NCBI GenBank assembly: GCA_002633005.1
Contig: NMRA01000289.1
Coordinates: 346,036 to 410,035 of the forward strand
Direction: 5' to 3'
Origin: Phoronis australis
Taxonomy: Eukaryota > Phoronida > Phoronidae
Length of the DNA: 64,000 bases
Shown: in pieces, positions 45,379 through 57,335 of the stretch
How positions within the stretch are numbered: position 1 is the stretch's first letter
Layout of the letters: each line of letters opens with the position of its first letter
The notes under the pieces: model-generated
What the model was told of the DNA's origin: nothing
Databases searched by the model: none
What the model saw: the letters and a program-made list of their open reading frames with translations, nothing else
Position numbers and translations under genes: made by a program

Positions 45379-45911
45379 NNNNNNNNNNNNNNNNNNNNNN
45401 NNNNNNNNNNNNNNNNNNNNNNNNNNNNNNNNNNNNNNNNNNNNNNNNNNNNNNNNNNNNNNNNNNNNNNNNNNNNNNNNNNNNNNNNNNNNNNNNNNNN
45501 NNNNNNNNNNNNNNNNNNNNNNNNNNNNNNNNNNNNNNNNNNNNNNNNNNNNNNNNNNNNNNNNNNNNNNNNNNNNNNNNNNNNNNNNNNNNNNNNNNNN
45601 NNNNNNNNNNNNNNNNNNNNNNNNNNNNNNNNNNNNNNNNNNNNNNNNNNNNNNNNNNNNNNNNNNNNNNNNNNNNNNNNNNNNNNNNNNNNNNNNNNNN
45701 NNNNNNNNNNNNNNNNNNNNNNNNNNNNNNNNNNNNNNNNNNNNNNNNNNNNNNNNNNNNNNNNNNNNNNNNNNNNNNNNNNNNNNNNNNNNNNNNNNNN
45801 NNNNNNNNNNNNNNNNNNNNNNNNNNNNNNNNNNNNNNNNNNNNNNNNNNNNNNNNNNNNNNNNNNNNNNNNNNNNNNNNNNNNNNNNNNNNNNNNNNNN
45901 NNNNNNNNNNN
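45379..45911. other. Assembly gap (533 N)
   Basis: Run of N, probably an unassembled continuation of the minisatellite or another repeat. Confidence 1.
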
Positions 45912-46540
45912 CCCCCCCCCCCGATTTCTTGAAATTTCACGTTTAAGCGCCCATGTCTGGTTAACCGCCCACCCCCGATTTTTTGGGTTCGCCAGTTTAA
46001 CCGCCCAGGGCGTTAACCCGAACGATTACGGTAGTATACAGCTTTGGGCCAAGGCTTGGGCAACCCCTATGTATACGATGGCCATCCCCTTAGAGGACAC
46101 CTTTTTCGAAGACTTCGAACAACCAGGAGCCATACCAAAAGGCATGGCGAACCTTTTACACCAATGTGGCAAACAGTAAACAATAAAGAACGGATGATAT
46201 AATGATAAAATACGATGTAAGCTCTTCACAATATAAGTAGTCGAGGCTCTAGCAGCCACGTCACTTACGTATCAGCCAATCAGCGATCACTGTCAGGATT
46301 TCAGTCTTTTAATTGATAAAAACTATGAATGCGCTTTTGTTTAGCATGCTACTGGGGCAAATGTGAGATTCATTTATATTTTAGAACCGGTTAACTGTTG
46401 CATTATTGTTACTATAGTGCCCTTTTAATGCCTTGAGTGCAGTTTACACTACAAAAGTTGACACTGATCAGCTGACACAGAACGAGATGTTCTAGTGCAT
46501 TAGTATGTGACTGACCTGGAGCAAATTAACACCACAGTGA
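45912..46540. other. Short C-rich repeat then unremarkable DNA
   Basis: A poly-C tract is followed by CCGATTTCTTGAAATTTC and CCGATTTTTTGGGTTCGCC, two diverged units of roughly 50 bp that each contain TTTAAGCGCCCA or TTTAACCGCCCA. TATACAGCTTT at about 46035 echoes 44718. No gene seen. Confidence 0.4.
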
Positions 46541-46544
46541 CAAC

Positions 46545-46850
46545 TTTTGCCACCCATTTGGGAGGTAGAGCAATTTGCGCTCAGTCATCTTGCTGTGTGT
46601 CAATATTATATGTCTAAACACAAATTGGGGCAAGGCAGAAATCATCATATCTACTGCACTTATGCAGTGACCTACATGTGGGTTCTCTGTCTCTGCAACT
46701 GTAAACCTGGGCATGCATGTGCTTTTCATTCTCCAGCCTACAAGTTCTGTCTTGCCACAGTTAGTGAGTTCCTGTGTATGTAAACATCTCTTGACACTTG
46801 TCAATTTGACCTGTGTCAGTTGTGCTGGGCCAAAAGTTGGCTTCTGGTGA
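46545..46850. repeat. Diverged inverted-repeat fragment (GGGGCAAGGCAGAA family)
   Basis: AAACACAAATTGGGGCAAGG with CAGAAATCAT (about 46617-46645) faces GTTCTGTCTTGCCACAGTTA (about 46744-46763). Compare 51540-51835. Confidence 0.45.
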
Positions 46851-49800
46851 AAATGCCCCTATTGTGGAAAATGCGACTGTCCGTCTAAAACGCTATGGTT
46901 TGTGCCAGTGCAAAATCGTTAGCATTTTCGCCACTCACCTAAGCCTAGTTCCAAAGTCTTTATAGATGGATTAAGTCGGTATGTGGTGTCAAATTTCATG
47001 TTTTTCAAATGCTAAACGCTGCCCCAGTTCTTACCTCATTTATTTTAAACCTGTTCACACTAGCGACAAAAGTCACTGACAGGTCCTATTCAGATCTCAC
47101 CTAGACATTTACACCTGTTGCAAATTAGTTCATTGGTTACAAAATCTCACAGCCACATACGAACCTGTAGAATTTCATTCATGCTGTGCTTTCCCAGCTC
47201 AAGTTCTGCTGCAGAATTCAGAGGTGTAAATGGGCTTATTCAGGTCTATTTACACACTTGTGGGGAATAATTGAGTTAGGCTTTGTAATTATCTTCAAAG
47301 AAGAACTTCAAGGGCTGATACTTTAGGGATACAGTGAGGTTTTGTGTAAACTTGCATAATGGTGTCTGCCGACTGAGTTTGGTTCAAAATGTAACCTAGA
47401 ATTTGTATTTTATGTCTAGTCATTAAACATTACTTCATATTTTCTTGGTCCTGGTTATTACAAACTTACCTGGGCTAATGTGTGATTTAGGTTGCAGATG
47501 TTAATATTCCCTTTGAGTTGTTTTGACATCTGTTTTGATGTTTGCAGTACACATTTATGAAAAATTTTGGACTTTTGTGTTGCTGTTCATTGCTTTTATT
47601 GAAAAATGAAGCATTATTTTGATAAAGAAGACAAAATTTTGATGATGTCAAAACTTTGCACCTATCATAAATGGATACTTAGACTGCCAATCAAACCATA
47701 TTGTGAGGATGATCTTTAATTTTTAAGAGATAACTTCATATGTGACTGAGTGGAGTTTATAAATTTATTATTTCTTCGGGTACTTCCTCTGTTGCAAATT
47801 TCATTACCATACATTTTTATTAGATTTGACATTTTTTTTTACCTTGACCTGATTGCTGTGGGCTTTTGTAATATTTTTAATTATTCGTAGTTTACATGTT
47901 GTGTTTCAATTCAGTGTTGCCCCCACCCTCACCCTAGACTCGCGCTAGACTTTTAAAACTATCAGCCAAAAATGGCTATTTAGCATCGGAAAACTTTTCA
48001 CCATTTTCAAAAATTATTAGCCAAATACTTTCTCTTTTCCCAACACCCATAATTGATAAAAATACAGAACAAACTTGTTATTTTTCATGTTATGCACATG
48101 TCCTTTTGGTAATGCACTATAAGAAAAGGTGTTTGCCTTAAGAAAAAAACAAATGATCAGCATTCCAAGGTTATATAACAAAATCACTGGCCAGTGTTCG
48201 ACTTGGGCTGTTGTGCAGAGAAAATATAATATAACTCATTAAGTAACAAATTGACATTTACTTCAGCTGCTTTCTTTCGATTGCCCCCCCCCCCGAAATA
48301 GCCTTCTATCCGTTGTTTTAGCATTGTCACGCTCAGACCACCAGCAGCAACACCTACACGAGATCTTGCTATGAAGCGAGAAATAACCATTTCCAAGAGT
48401 GCTGACCCCCACACAGATGAACATTTCATTGCGGTAAAAGAGTGATTTCAGGGGTAATGTCAGGCATGAACATTCGTTTGCTATTTTTAGTACTCGGAAT
48501 CGATGTAAGAATGTTGTTTGTGGCGCGACGTGATTCGAGTCGACAAGCGAGTAGGTTTCCTGAAATAAATTTTTATTGTTAAGTTGCGGAAGCATTCGTC
48601 AAGTTGGCAATCAGACTTAGTTCTACTTTTGTCAGTACTGCTCTGAATTCGCCAATAGCGAGCTGGCGATTGGCTAGCACAAGCCTCACCTCACCCCCTC
48701 ACTCTTATGCTAAGCTTCATGTAGTTGTTATTGTTAGGACCATTGTATATGGTGAATAATCATCAGATTCACTACCTGGAACTGAAGAGTTTGAAGAGAG
48801 TAAAGCATTATGTAAGTTAACTCTGTTTGAAGTTTTATGCTTGTACAAGACCTTGTGACTTCCCATACCTATGTATTGTTACAGTGAACAAATTAACCAG
48901 GGTAATTTGAGGATGCTCAGTGAGGTCTGTACAGTCTGTGAATCAACAGTTACAGCATGTTGTCTCAATATTTGAGATTTGTCTGAATTCACGTGGCTGA
49001 ATAGCATAAGCAGATCCGAGTTGCAGTCGCTATCGATCGCAAATAATGAACCTGTTCCACTGCGTCACATCAGTGGCTGTCATGTGTATCTGTATCTACC
49101 TGTATTGTGGCCTTTCAATACAGTTGCCCCTCTAATCGCGTATACAAACAAAGTCGACATGGTGAGATGTAAAGAACCCAGCTTCATTCCACAGGACAGA
49201 GAAAACAACCTCTTTTTCGCATTTCTGGTGTGAGGTCATTGTATGTCTGTTTTTGTTACCTTTATTTTCTAATCTGCTCCGTTGCACAGATTCAACACGA
49301 GTTTTGAACTGTGGTTTGTGAATGCTGGTTTGGTCAGGTTACTATTCTTTTGAATGCATTTGGTGTGAAGCAGGGGTGAACAGAGGGTTGTGAGCTCAAT
49401 GGAATTCTTGGTTCTAGAATACTTACTTGCAGTTGAAGTTGGTTTAGTTTGTATAATCTTTGGTTCGACAGAAGTGAGAATGTGGTGGTCATGACAAAAA
49501 TAGGGCTAAACCAATAGTGTGGGAAACTTTTTGAAGAAATCTCCACATTTGCCCCATATGAGTATTTTGAGGTGCATTTTTGATCCTGATATTGGGCAAG
49601 CATTTTTTTCCTCATTATCCCAAATTTGCATGCACAAAAAGATTATTATTGGGTCATAATTAGCATAAACATAAACCACATCTCATGAATATCATGATCA
49701 AATGTGGAGATTTTTTCTTGATTCTTATGTACGGTGGGGATGCTCAATTTGTTTTTTATACTTGCAAGGTCATTTCACTGGTCAAGGTCATGTGATAATT

Positions 49801-51530
49801 TACCAATCAGGTCTATTTTCTTAGAATGCTCATTTGAACAAAGAGTGGCGATTTTTTTAAAACTCGCACGTTTTTTTGGCTTTAGATTTTCAGGGAAAAT
49901 AGCTGTGATTGGAATATAATCGTGTGACCTTTTGACCTTGAAGGACCTGGTATGTATGAAAAACGAGCACCTTGGCTTGAACAAACATATTTCCAATTCA
50001 GAGTTTTGTCTTGTCTGCCATGCTTGCTAAATATATGGAGATGAAATAACTCCATGATTGAAAATGTTTCGACTTACATGCTGATATAGCTCACAGGTGA
50101 ATGTATTTTGATTGATCTGCTTTTGAACAGCACAGTAATCATGACTCTTTTGAATTGATAGATCATGTGGCAAGTATTCTGTGCTCATTTTATAATTTGA
50201 TGAACATGTAATAGGTAATTAATGGCAATGAAGACACCCAAAATGTATTAAATGATGAAACATTTTTTTAACATTAAACTGACATCGCAATGTATTGGTT
50301 TAAGGTGACGTGTTTGTGTAAATATCCAGAAGATGGCAGTACTGTTCTTCCACGTTATTTCATGCATGACTGATTAATTGATCTGCTGAAGTAATTTCCT
50401 CATGTTAAAAAGCATCCTGTCTGATTTTGATGATGTGATGTGATTCTACAAGTCACATCTTTGCTTTTTGTATGCAATTGAACAAGATGGGGATGATCTG
50501 CGGGAAAAATTCTTCAGTTTGGGACAAAAATAATAATGTTTTCTATTTTTCAAAGGCGTACCACATTGTTGCAAGTGTTCAAAATTTTATCATTTGTTAA
50601 TAGCTATGCAATCCAAACCATGTCAAAAGCAAAGTAAGTTTTCCTGAAAGCCTTTGTTGTTAAGAAATTTGACAAAGTGAAATTTCATCTGTCCACCATA
50701 TTGTGTCCCAAACTGAAGAATTTTTACTTCAGGGCATTTATTTTGAGCGAACTTTCAATCTGGTTAATTATTTCAATAATCAGTAAAATGTTTCTTAGAA
50801 ATCAGTCGCACACAATTTTTGCTGTAATATGGTACTTTACTTATTTTAGCAAACATGTTGGAAACGTGAAATTATAATTTGTCAAAAATTTTCAACCAAT
50901 AAGAAAAGTCTCCTTTATCCCAAGCATAGTTTGTATTGTTTGTACAGCAGGGTATGGCAACATTTGGTAAATTTCTGATAATTTTTAGCGTTTTGTCAGT
51001 CCTGTTTTGTCAGTCCTCGAAAAATAGAAAAGCACATGGTACTAATTAATTATTTTTCTAAGTACCAACTGATGACTGACAGCAGATGGTTGTTGAGTAG
51101 AGGAGAACATCTTCTAACCTTCAAATACTGTAAAATCTCATCTATTTTGGCCATAAGTAGCTGTTACACTTGTTGGTTATTTTTCAAGCTTCTAACATTG
51201 CTTTGAATGCCAGAAAATTTTCAAAACATAATGTCAGATGGTAGCTACCATGCAAAACATGAAAATGGTAAAAATAGCATTACTATTGTACTCCTTATCG
51301 CTTATAAAAACAAAAGGTAAAATATCACTTGTCCAACAGTGTCCTAAACTGGTTCTCGTTTATGGTATTTGCTTTTGTGCATCACATAACACATATTTCT
51401 TAAGGCCACCCATTGTTACTGTAATCACTTTCTCCATCTTTTTCACACTAGTGAATCTATTCTGTTTAAGGTTCTAGTATATCCCCCAATAATAACTGGT
51501 GTGGTCCAAACATGTTTGGTACCAGGTTTA
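46851..51530. other. No gene recognised
   Basis: AT-rich DNA, possibly upstream intron or intergenic sequence of RAB23. A minus-strand frame at 48184-48429 and an inverted repeat with nuclear-receptor half-sites at 49764-49944 are treated separately. Confidence 0.35.
49782..49941. promoter_or_regulatory. Inverted-repeat pair carrying nuclear-receptor half-sites (TCAAGGTCA and a DR2)
   Basis: TCAAGGTCA at 49782-49790 matches the extended half-site bound by SF-1/ERR-type receptors. TGACCTTTTGACCTTGA at 49925-49941 is two AGGTCA half-sites in direct repeat with 2-bp spacing and a TCA extension, on the minus strand. The two lie in imperfect inverted arms (about 49780-49822 and 49894-49944). Function is untested. 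Confidence 0.3.
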
Positions 51531-51539
51531 TGCTCTTAA

Positions 51540-51835
51540 GTCCCGTCCCCACTCAGACTTACCCTAGAACATCTTGTACTTGTGCAGCTTACTTCACTTT
51601 AAGCAGGGTGTCCACACATATATGATAACAAGCCCAAGGCAGAAGTTGTTGCTCTGTGCAATTGACAATGCACAGCTGATGCAAATATGGCACACAAAAG
51701 AAGGTCACAACTGAAAATTACTTCTGCCTTGCCCCAGGTTTGTGGTCACACAGACATTAGAATTGGCACAAGTTACCCTTAGAACAAGTTATACTACCTT
51801 GATAAGATGGAGTAAGTTGTCACAGGTGGGGCTAG
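51540..51835. mobile_element. Diverged hairpin MITE of about 300 bp
   Basis: The left arm has CCCCACTCAGACTTACC, GGGTGTCCACACATA and AAGCCCAAGGCAGAAGTTGT. Read on the minus strand, the right arm has CCCCACCTGTGACAACTTAC, GTCTGTGTGACCACAAACC and TGGGGCAAGGCAGAAGTAAT. Arms are imperfect. Related fragments lie at 14510 and 46545. Confidence 0.55.
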
Positions 51836-51839
51836 TTCC

Positions 51840-54337
51840 ACTAATTTAAATATCAGCAGATAGCCCCAAAGGTGTGGATGGATATTCATCAGTCATCAAC
51901 ACTGCTATTTGAAAATTGCCTATCACAATTCTGATAGTTCTGGTCCAATGCCTTTGAGCTAAATTACTCTGTGTGTATTCAGTTGCAAGAAACTAATGCA
52001 CTTCCAGGGTTCACCTTGGGTTGGCACATGTCACTTTCCTACTTAGATGGTTTCTCTATCCTCAATCTTATGTTGGGAATGGGTTGGTTGAAACTTTTTG
52101 ACAATCCTGTAGACATCTCTCCTGGTCACTTACAAAAAATGCAGGTGAAATGATTTCTTGACTAGACTAACAAATTAAATATTCAAGATGATAGACAAAA
52201 CTTGTGGACTGTCAAGAGTGTGAATTAACTATGTCATCTAGAATTTATTCCTAGAACTAATGGTATTCAATGTCGCTACTGGAGAGAAGTCAGTGGGAAT
52301 GGTGAGAGGACGTGTAGTGGAGTTCCGATAGATTGTTTCAATAATTAGAAAGCACCACCTAAAGTCCAGACAGGAGTGGTAAAGTGCAAACATTATGTGA
52401 AATTTGAGGATCGTTGTAGGCAGAGATTATATATTTTTGGTTACAAAAATTGGAAGGTATCGGAAAACTCAGCTTCAAAATTGCAGTTTGCTAAATGAGT
52501 TAGCGTCAGTAGCGTGTGTTCTGAACATGCAGCTTGTTGCTATACTATTGCGTCATTATAGTGAGAATCATTCAGATTCGAACTCTGTACCTCAGTAAAA
52601 AAGTCGATAGACTAGTTTCACTGCAGATGATGAAATTTAAACTTTACTTATAAAGAAGTTGGGGTTATTCTGTGATTATAAATCAATTGAGACCAGTTAG
52701 CTTTCATGAAATGTAACTTTGAGGTGTTGGAAGTAATTGAAGTTATGATTTCAAGGACGGAAAAATGTTGGCTACTTCCCATCAATAAGATGATTGACAA
52801 TTGGCAATGTCTCAAATATGAGGGAACTAGCGAATGTCACATTGAATAAGTTTGTACTGGTGTTTGAAATTCATCTGTTCACCCATCGTTGAAATCATGC
52901 AGTTTATGTCCCTGAATACTGAATGTGCATATATGTGATTTTATCAACATCGTAAAAATCATGGATTTTTTGTTCAGAACTAATCAGCTGCTTCTTGAAT
53001 AATGAATGACATCAAACCTTTGGTATCTATGTGTGTGAGTAAAAAGTTTGGTCATTGTGTAGTTATGTGTTTTGTACTGACTGTTTGATTCTTTTTGTCA
53101 CTGGGAAAGCCAGCCATTTCAGTGGACTGGGTTTTAAAGATTGTCCTCGCTGTTTTTTCAAGTCAGAAGTTAAATCAGTTGAGAAATTAATTTTATCTTC
53201 AGGTGAAGACTCGCTTGGATTTCACAATTATCCTTTTGATTATTTGTACAAAATCGTATGAACTATTATAGGTGTAGATAAGCATAGATGACTTTTGCTT
53301 AACAGTAGTCAAGGTGTGCAAACTATTAACATATCAATTAATGTTTACAGACTATTCCTGAAAAAAATAAATGCAGTGGTTTCAAGGATAGCAGTGGTGG
53401 ATAAATGCAAGTTACACTCATGGTACCCATTTTTAAATAACCACAGCCACAATTTTCAGAGGTGTGTTCCTTTAGAGGGCTTTACATTGAGGGTGACATA
53501 GGAGGCAGAGTAGTCATTTAGCCTATATATGATATGATCATCTCAATGGCTTTGGCACAAACTTCAGTGATTGTAATTATGACTTGAATCCCTGGGAGCA
53601 TTTGGTAAACTCCATTTGTCGATTTCTGTTCAAGACTTCCCTTTTGTCACTTTGCTGGAATGAATGACCTTTGGAATTGCAAATGCTTATTGGTATCCTA
53701 TATATTTCTTCCCATTTTTCAAAAGGCTAATGACTAGGTTAGCAGCATTATTGTGAAGTCTATTAAACTAGGTGGGGAAACCTTGAATCCAAGCTTACCA
53801 GACATTTACAGCTAATGGAGTGCTTTAACTGGCAATTGTCTGGTTTCTGTGAGTAAATTTAATCTTGCATTGAGTACCTCCTTCTATATTTATGCAGTGA
53901 TTTAAGCATCGATTGATTCAATTTTAAATAAAACCCTGGGTAATCTGAATGATTGGGTTCAGGTATTGTTTCATGTCAGTATATGCATGTAGATATCAAC
54001 ATCCTGATATGAGATTTGGACAGAAGACATGTTTGCTGCTTGCTAAAGCTAGTTTTTAGATCCTTGAAGTTTGCAGCTGAGCAAATTCGTGCTTTAGTGA
54101 GAAAATTGACTAATGGATTGATCTGACACGGGTGAATCTGCAGCGATGGGGAAGGAGGTTTTTAAACCAGCGTCGCCATGGTAGTGTTATTTTGTCTCTT
54201 GCTTCCTAGAACCCCCACCTCCTGTGGATCCGCCACTGTCTTACATTTGTAAATGGCATCTTGAAACCATGTGTGTTTTGCAAGTCATGAAAGTTTTACT
54301 TTCCTCGACAGTGACATTTCTTTTAATTCTTTTCCAG
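51840..54337. other. Presumed RAB23 upstream intron or 5' flank
   Basis: No exon can be identified. It ends with the polypyrimidine tract and acceptor TTTTAATTCTTTTCCAG. GTGGATCCGCCACTG near 54219-54233 resembles the end motif of the MITE at 41283. Confidence 0.4.
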
Positions 54338-54469
54338 GTTTTTGTTGCTCCTCAGTGAAATGAACCAGTTGCAAACTCCGAACATTGGAAACAACATGTG
54401 ACCTAATCCGACTTGCAGTTAAGGCATATTTTATCAAGGCAAATCGTTTCTAGAAACTCATCTGCCATC
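54338..54469 (+). other. RAB23: RAB23 5' UTR segment of the first coding exon
   Basis: It follows the splice acceptor TTTTCCAG (AG at 54336-54337), so at least one non-coding exon must lie upstream, not identified here. An in-frame open stretch extends upstream to a TTG at 54413, but no ATG is in frame before 54470. An out-of-frame ATG (ACATGTGA at about 54396) gives an immediate stop. Confidence 0.6.
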
Positions 54470-54624
54470 ATGAGGGAAGAGGACATGGAGACCGCCATTA
54501 AAGTGGTGGTTGTGGGGAACGGCGCAGTTGGGAAGTCAAGTATGATTCAGCGATATTGCAAAGGAATATTCACAAAAGACTACAAAAAGACAATTGGTGT
54601 TGACTTCCTGGAAAGGCAGATAGA
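54470..54624 (+). CDS. RAB23: RAB23 coding exon 1 (residues 1-51 and part of 52)
   Basis: RAB23 is a Rab-family GTPase of membrane traffic that, in vertebrates, restrains Hedgehog signalling and acts at cilia. Translation starts MREEDMETAIKVVVVGNGAV. The P-loop GxxxxGKS is residues 16-23 (GNGAVGKS), with S23 the Mg/nucleotide-contacting serine. The switch I threonine is T41 in KKTIGVDFLERQ, the RAB23-typical effector stretch. The start is the ATG in GCCATCATGAGG, with A at -3, which gives the family's usual N-terminus. The exon ends AGATAGA before the donor GTAAGT (54625). The protein is nearly invariant against the RAB23 family as I know it, so an orthologue is very likely. Intron 1 is 5.47 kb. 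Confidence 0.95.
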
Positions 54625-56302
54625 GTAAGTGCGAACTTTCGCATTGTGGTATGCTGTAGGAAGCTTTTTGACGAATTACATGGCTGCTGTTACCCTTTCT
54701 AGCAAGTGTGTCGTGTCAGGGCCCTTGTTATGATTGCTGTAAGGATAAGGGTTGATAAGTCCAGGGAAAAGTTACCTTTTTGTTATAAGGTACTGCAAAA
54801 TATGTGTTCAGAAGGGTGCAATGAATGTCTGCCATTCTGTGGTACATTTATGTTTCTCAAATTCTGGACGCTGCATTTTGTTAAAAAGTTTCCATTTGTG
54901 AGCTACAGATCTTAATAAACACAATGTGAACCTACTAAAAATAAAAACCCTTGTACTGAATGCAGTATGACCTGGTTGTGAACAGGCAACAAACAATCTG
55001 AATTCTGTTGCAATTCTTCTTCCAAAATACATTGGAACGTTCACCATGAATATAATTTGTTTAAATAAAAATCTCCAGAAAATGAATGCCCAAGCAAGTA
55101 CAACACCCCCATTAAAGTCACTGGTCACTTGTTTCATGTTAAGGAATCACATTTGAACTAGACTGCCCCTTTGGCTGTTTCATCATTTGTGCGACTTTTG
55201 AATCCTGAGGTTATTTTCCACACAATGCAGGGTTGGGGTGGGGGGATGGTGTTAGGCATTCAAAATCCAGACCACCTTGAATGCAATCCCTGGGCAACAG
55301 GGAGTTGAGTACCCACTGGGCCAAATGATAAAAATCTGTATATTTGACTATATCTGAGAGGGTGAAATAGTATATCTGTTAGCTACATGTCCCTAAACCT
55401 CCTCCTGGGTATTCATATGGACAAAAAGTTATAGTTTCCAATAAGGTTAAAAAGGTGTAACACAAGTGTGAAAAGATTTAATGCTTTCATGACAACTTTC
55501 ATTCATTTTCTGCAGATGTTTTTGTAAATTATTGATTGGGTAGGGAATAATAAAAAATGTCAAACTTATCCCGAGGCCCTCTAGTGGAGGTTGTTACAAT
55601 ACTGCATTCAGGTTCAAATTCTTTGTAACATCAGCTGAAAGTCAAATAACCGCACAAAGATTTTTTATCTAAATCCGATAACACTACTGTGGGTACACGG
55701 CTTAACCCTGTTTCAAAGTTACTGTTTCCTTTAATAAATCTCATAAGTAGGGGACAAACAATGCAGTAGGTATTTCCCTTCAGGTAAAAAGGCAGGTTTT
55801 GATTTAGATGAAGGCATGTTTGCCCTCTGGCAGTCAAACCTTTGATGTGAACCCAAGACATAATCTTTCAAGGGCGTCATCTTGGTAGCAGATCTTTTAT
55901 GACTGTGTCAGCTTTGGAGGTACTCGAAGGAAGTCATGGCAATATCACCAGTGGTGGTCAGAGGAGACAGTTATGGTGGGCTCATCTCTTGGGTTAAGGT
56001 GTTAATTAGAAAAGACAGGTGTGGGGGTCTTCCACAAATTATATGAGGGTTGCTGTAATACACAGGTACTTAGGTTAGGTGGTTAAAACTTTAGTCCCTC
56101 ATGAGTGAAAAATGCAAGTCCCATCTTCTGTAAAAAATAACTTTGGTTGTGGCCATTTATCATTAGATTGGCCTCATTTTGTTCCATACTCAGATTAGAT
56201 CTGATTTCAAGTCTTGAGAAGAACTCAGAGGTTTCATTGTTTCTGGCCATGCTCATTAAGTTTACTTGTCACGGGCGTGGTGAGGGGGGGGGGGTGGAAT
56301 AA

Positions 56303-56303
56303 N
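56303..56303. other. Single-n join after a poly-G tract
   Basis: The G run at about 56285-56294 precedes it. No duplicated flank is obvious here. Confidence 0.9.
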
Positions 56304-56415
56304 CTTATGAAGAAGGTTGTTTCTGATATGAGAACGTAGCAGCTTAAACTAAATTTTTTTCGTTAGTGATTGTCTTTTCTTGAGTATAAAACCTGACACC
56401 GAAGTAAGGTTTACA

Positions 56416-56417
<2 letters not shown>

Positions 56418-56451
<34 letters not shown>

Positions 56452-56695
56452 CTTTAGTTATAGAGGATGAATTACAATAAATTTTAAAAACATGCTTTAG
56501 CCAAAGGCTAATATACAGCATGATCCTCTCACGGCAATAAATTAAATTAAATATATTAAGATAGATTAAATCAAGTTACATTATATTAAATAAATATTTT
56601 ACAATTTGAATTTAGTAATCGAATTAAATATAAATTAGAACTTTGATATGATATACAATGAAATGACTGAAAACGAAGAGAGGAACACTTATGAT
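56418..56695 (-). mobile_element. Candidate 3' end of a non-LTR retrotransposon with (TTA)n tail, copy 1
   Basis: On the minus strand the sequence reads CCTCTATAACTAAAGTTTAT followed by a TTATTATTA run. A 3' end finishing in a short TAA/TTA microsatellite is common in LINE-like elements. The 240-bp body (GCATGATCCTCTCACGGCAA on plus) is repeated after the gap at 57087-57335. No reverse transcriptase is visible. A plain microsatellite with duplicated flank is the alternative. Confidence 0.45.
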
Positions 56696-57051
56696 NNNNN
56701 NNNNNNNNNNNNNNNNNNNNNNNNNNNNNNNNNNNNNNNNNNNNNNNNNNNNNNNNNNNNNNNNNNNNNNNNNNNNNNNNNNNNNNNNNNNNNNNNNNNN
56801 NNNNNNNNNNNNNNNNNNNNNNNNNNNNNNNNNNNNNNNNNNNNNNNNNNNNNNNNNNNNNNNNNNNNNNNNNNNNNNNNNNNNNNNNNNNNNNNNNNNN
56901 NNNNNNNNNNNNNNNNNNNNNNNNNNNNNNNNNNNNNNNNNNNNNNNNNNNNNNNNNNNNNNNNNNNNNNNNNNNNNNNNNNNNNNNNNNNNNNNNNNNN
57001 NNNNNNNNNNNNNNNNNNNNNNNNNNNNNNNNNNNNNNNNNNNNNNNNNNN
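56696..57051. other. Assembly gap (356 N) in RAB23 intron 1
   Basis: The same microsatellite plus about 240-bp flank stands on both sides, so the gap length and the duplication are both uncertain. Confidence 1.
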
Positions 57052-57091
<40 letters not shown>

Positions 57092-57335
57092 CTTTAGTTA
57101 TAGAGGATGAATTACAATAAATTTTAAAAACATGCTTTAGCCAAAGGCTAATGTACAGCATGATCCTCTCACGGCAATAAATTAAATTAAATATATTAAG
57201 ATAGATTAAATCAAGTTACATTATATTAAATAAATATTTTACAATTTGAATTTAGCAATCGAATTAAAAATAAATTAGAACTTTGATATGATATACAATG
57301 AAATGACTGAAAACGAAGAGAGGAACACTTATGAT
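57052..57335 (-). repeat. (TAA)n microsatellite and about 240-bp flank, copy 2
   Basis: Nearly identical to 56418-56695 (ACTTTAGTTATAGAGGATGA onward) with two or three substitutions. It then continues into unique sequence CGCATCCACAGG. Confidence 0.85.

Noticed and set aside
45049-46179. 376-codon frame
   Set aside because: The frame joins a minisatellite, a 533-N gap and unrelated sequence; it does not represent a protein.
54413-54469. N-terminal extension of RAB23 from an upstream TTG
   Set aside because: The ATG at 54470 has good context and gives the family's normal N-terminus; no upstream ATG is in frame.
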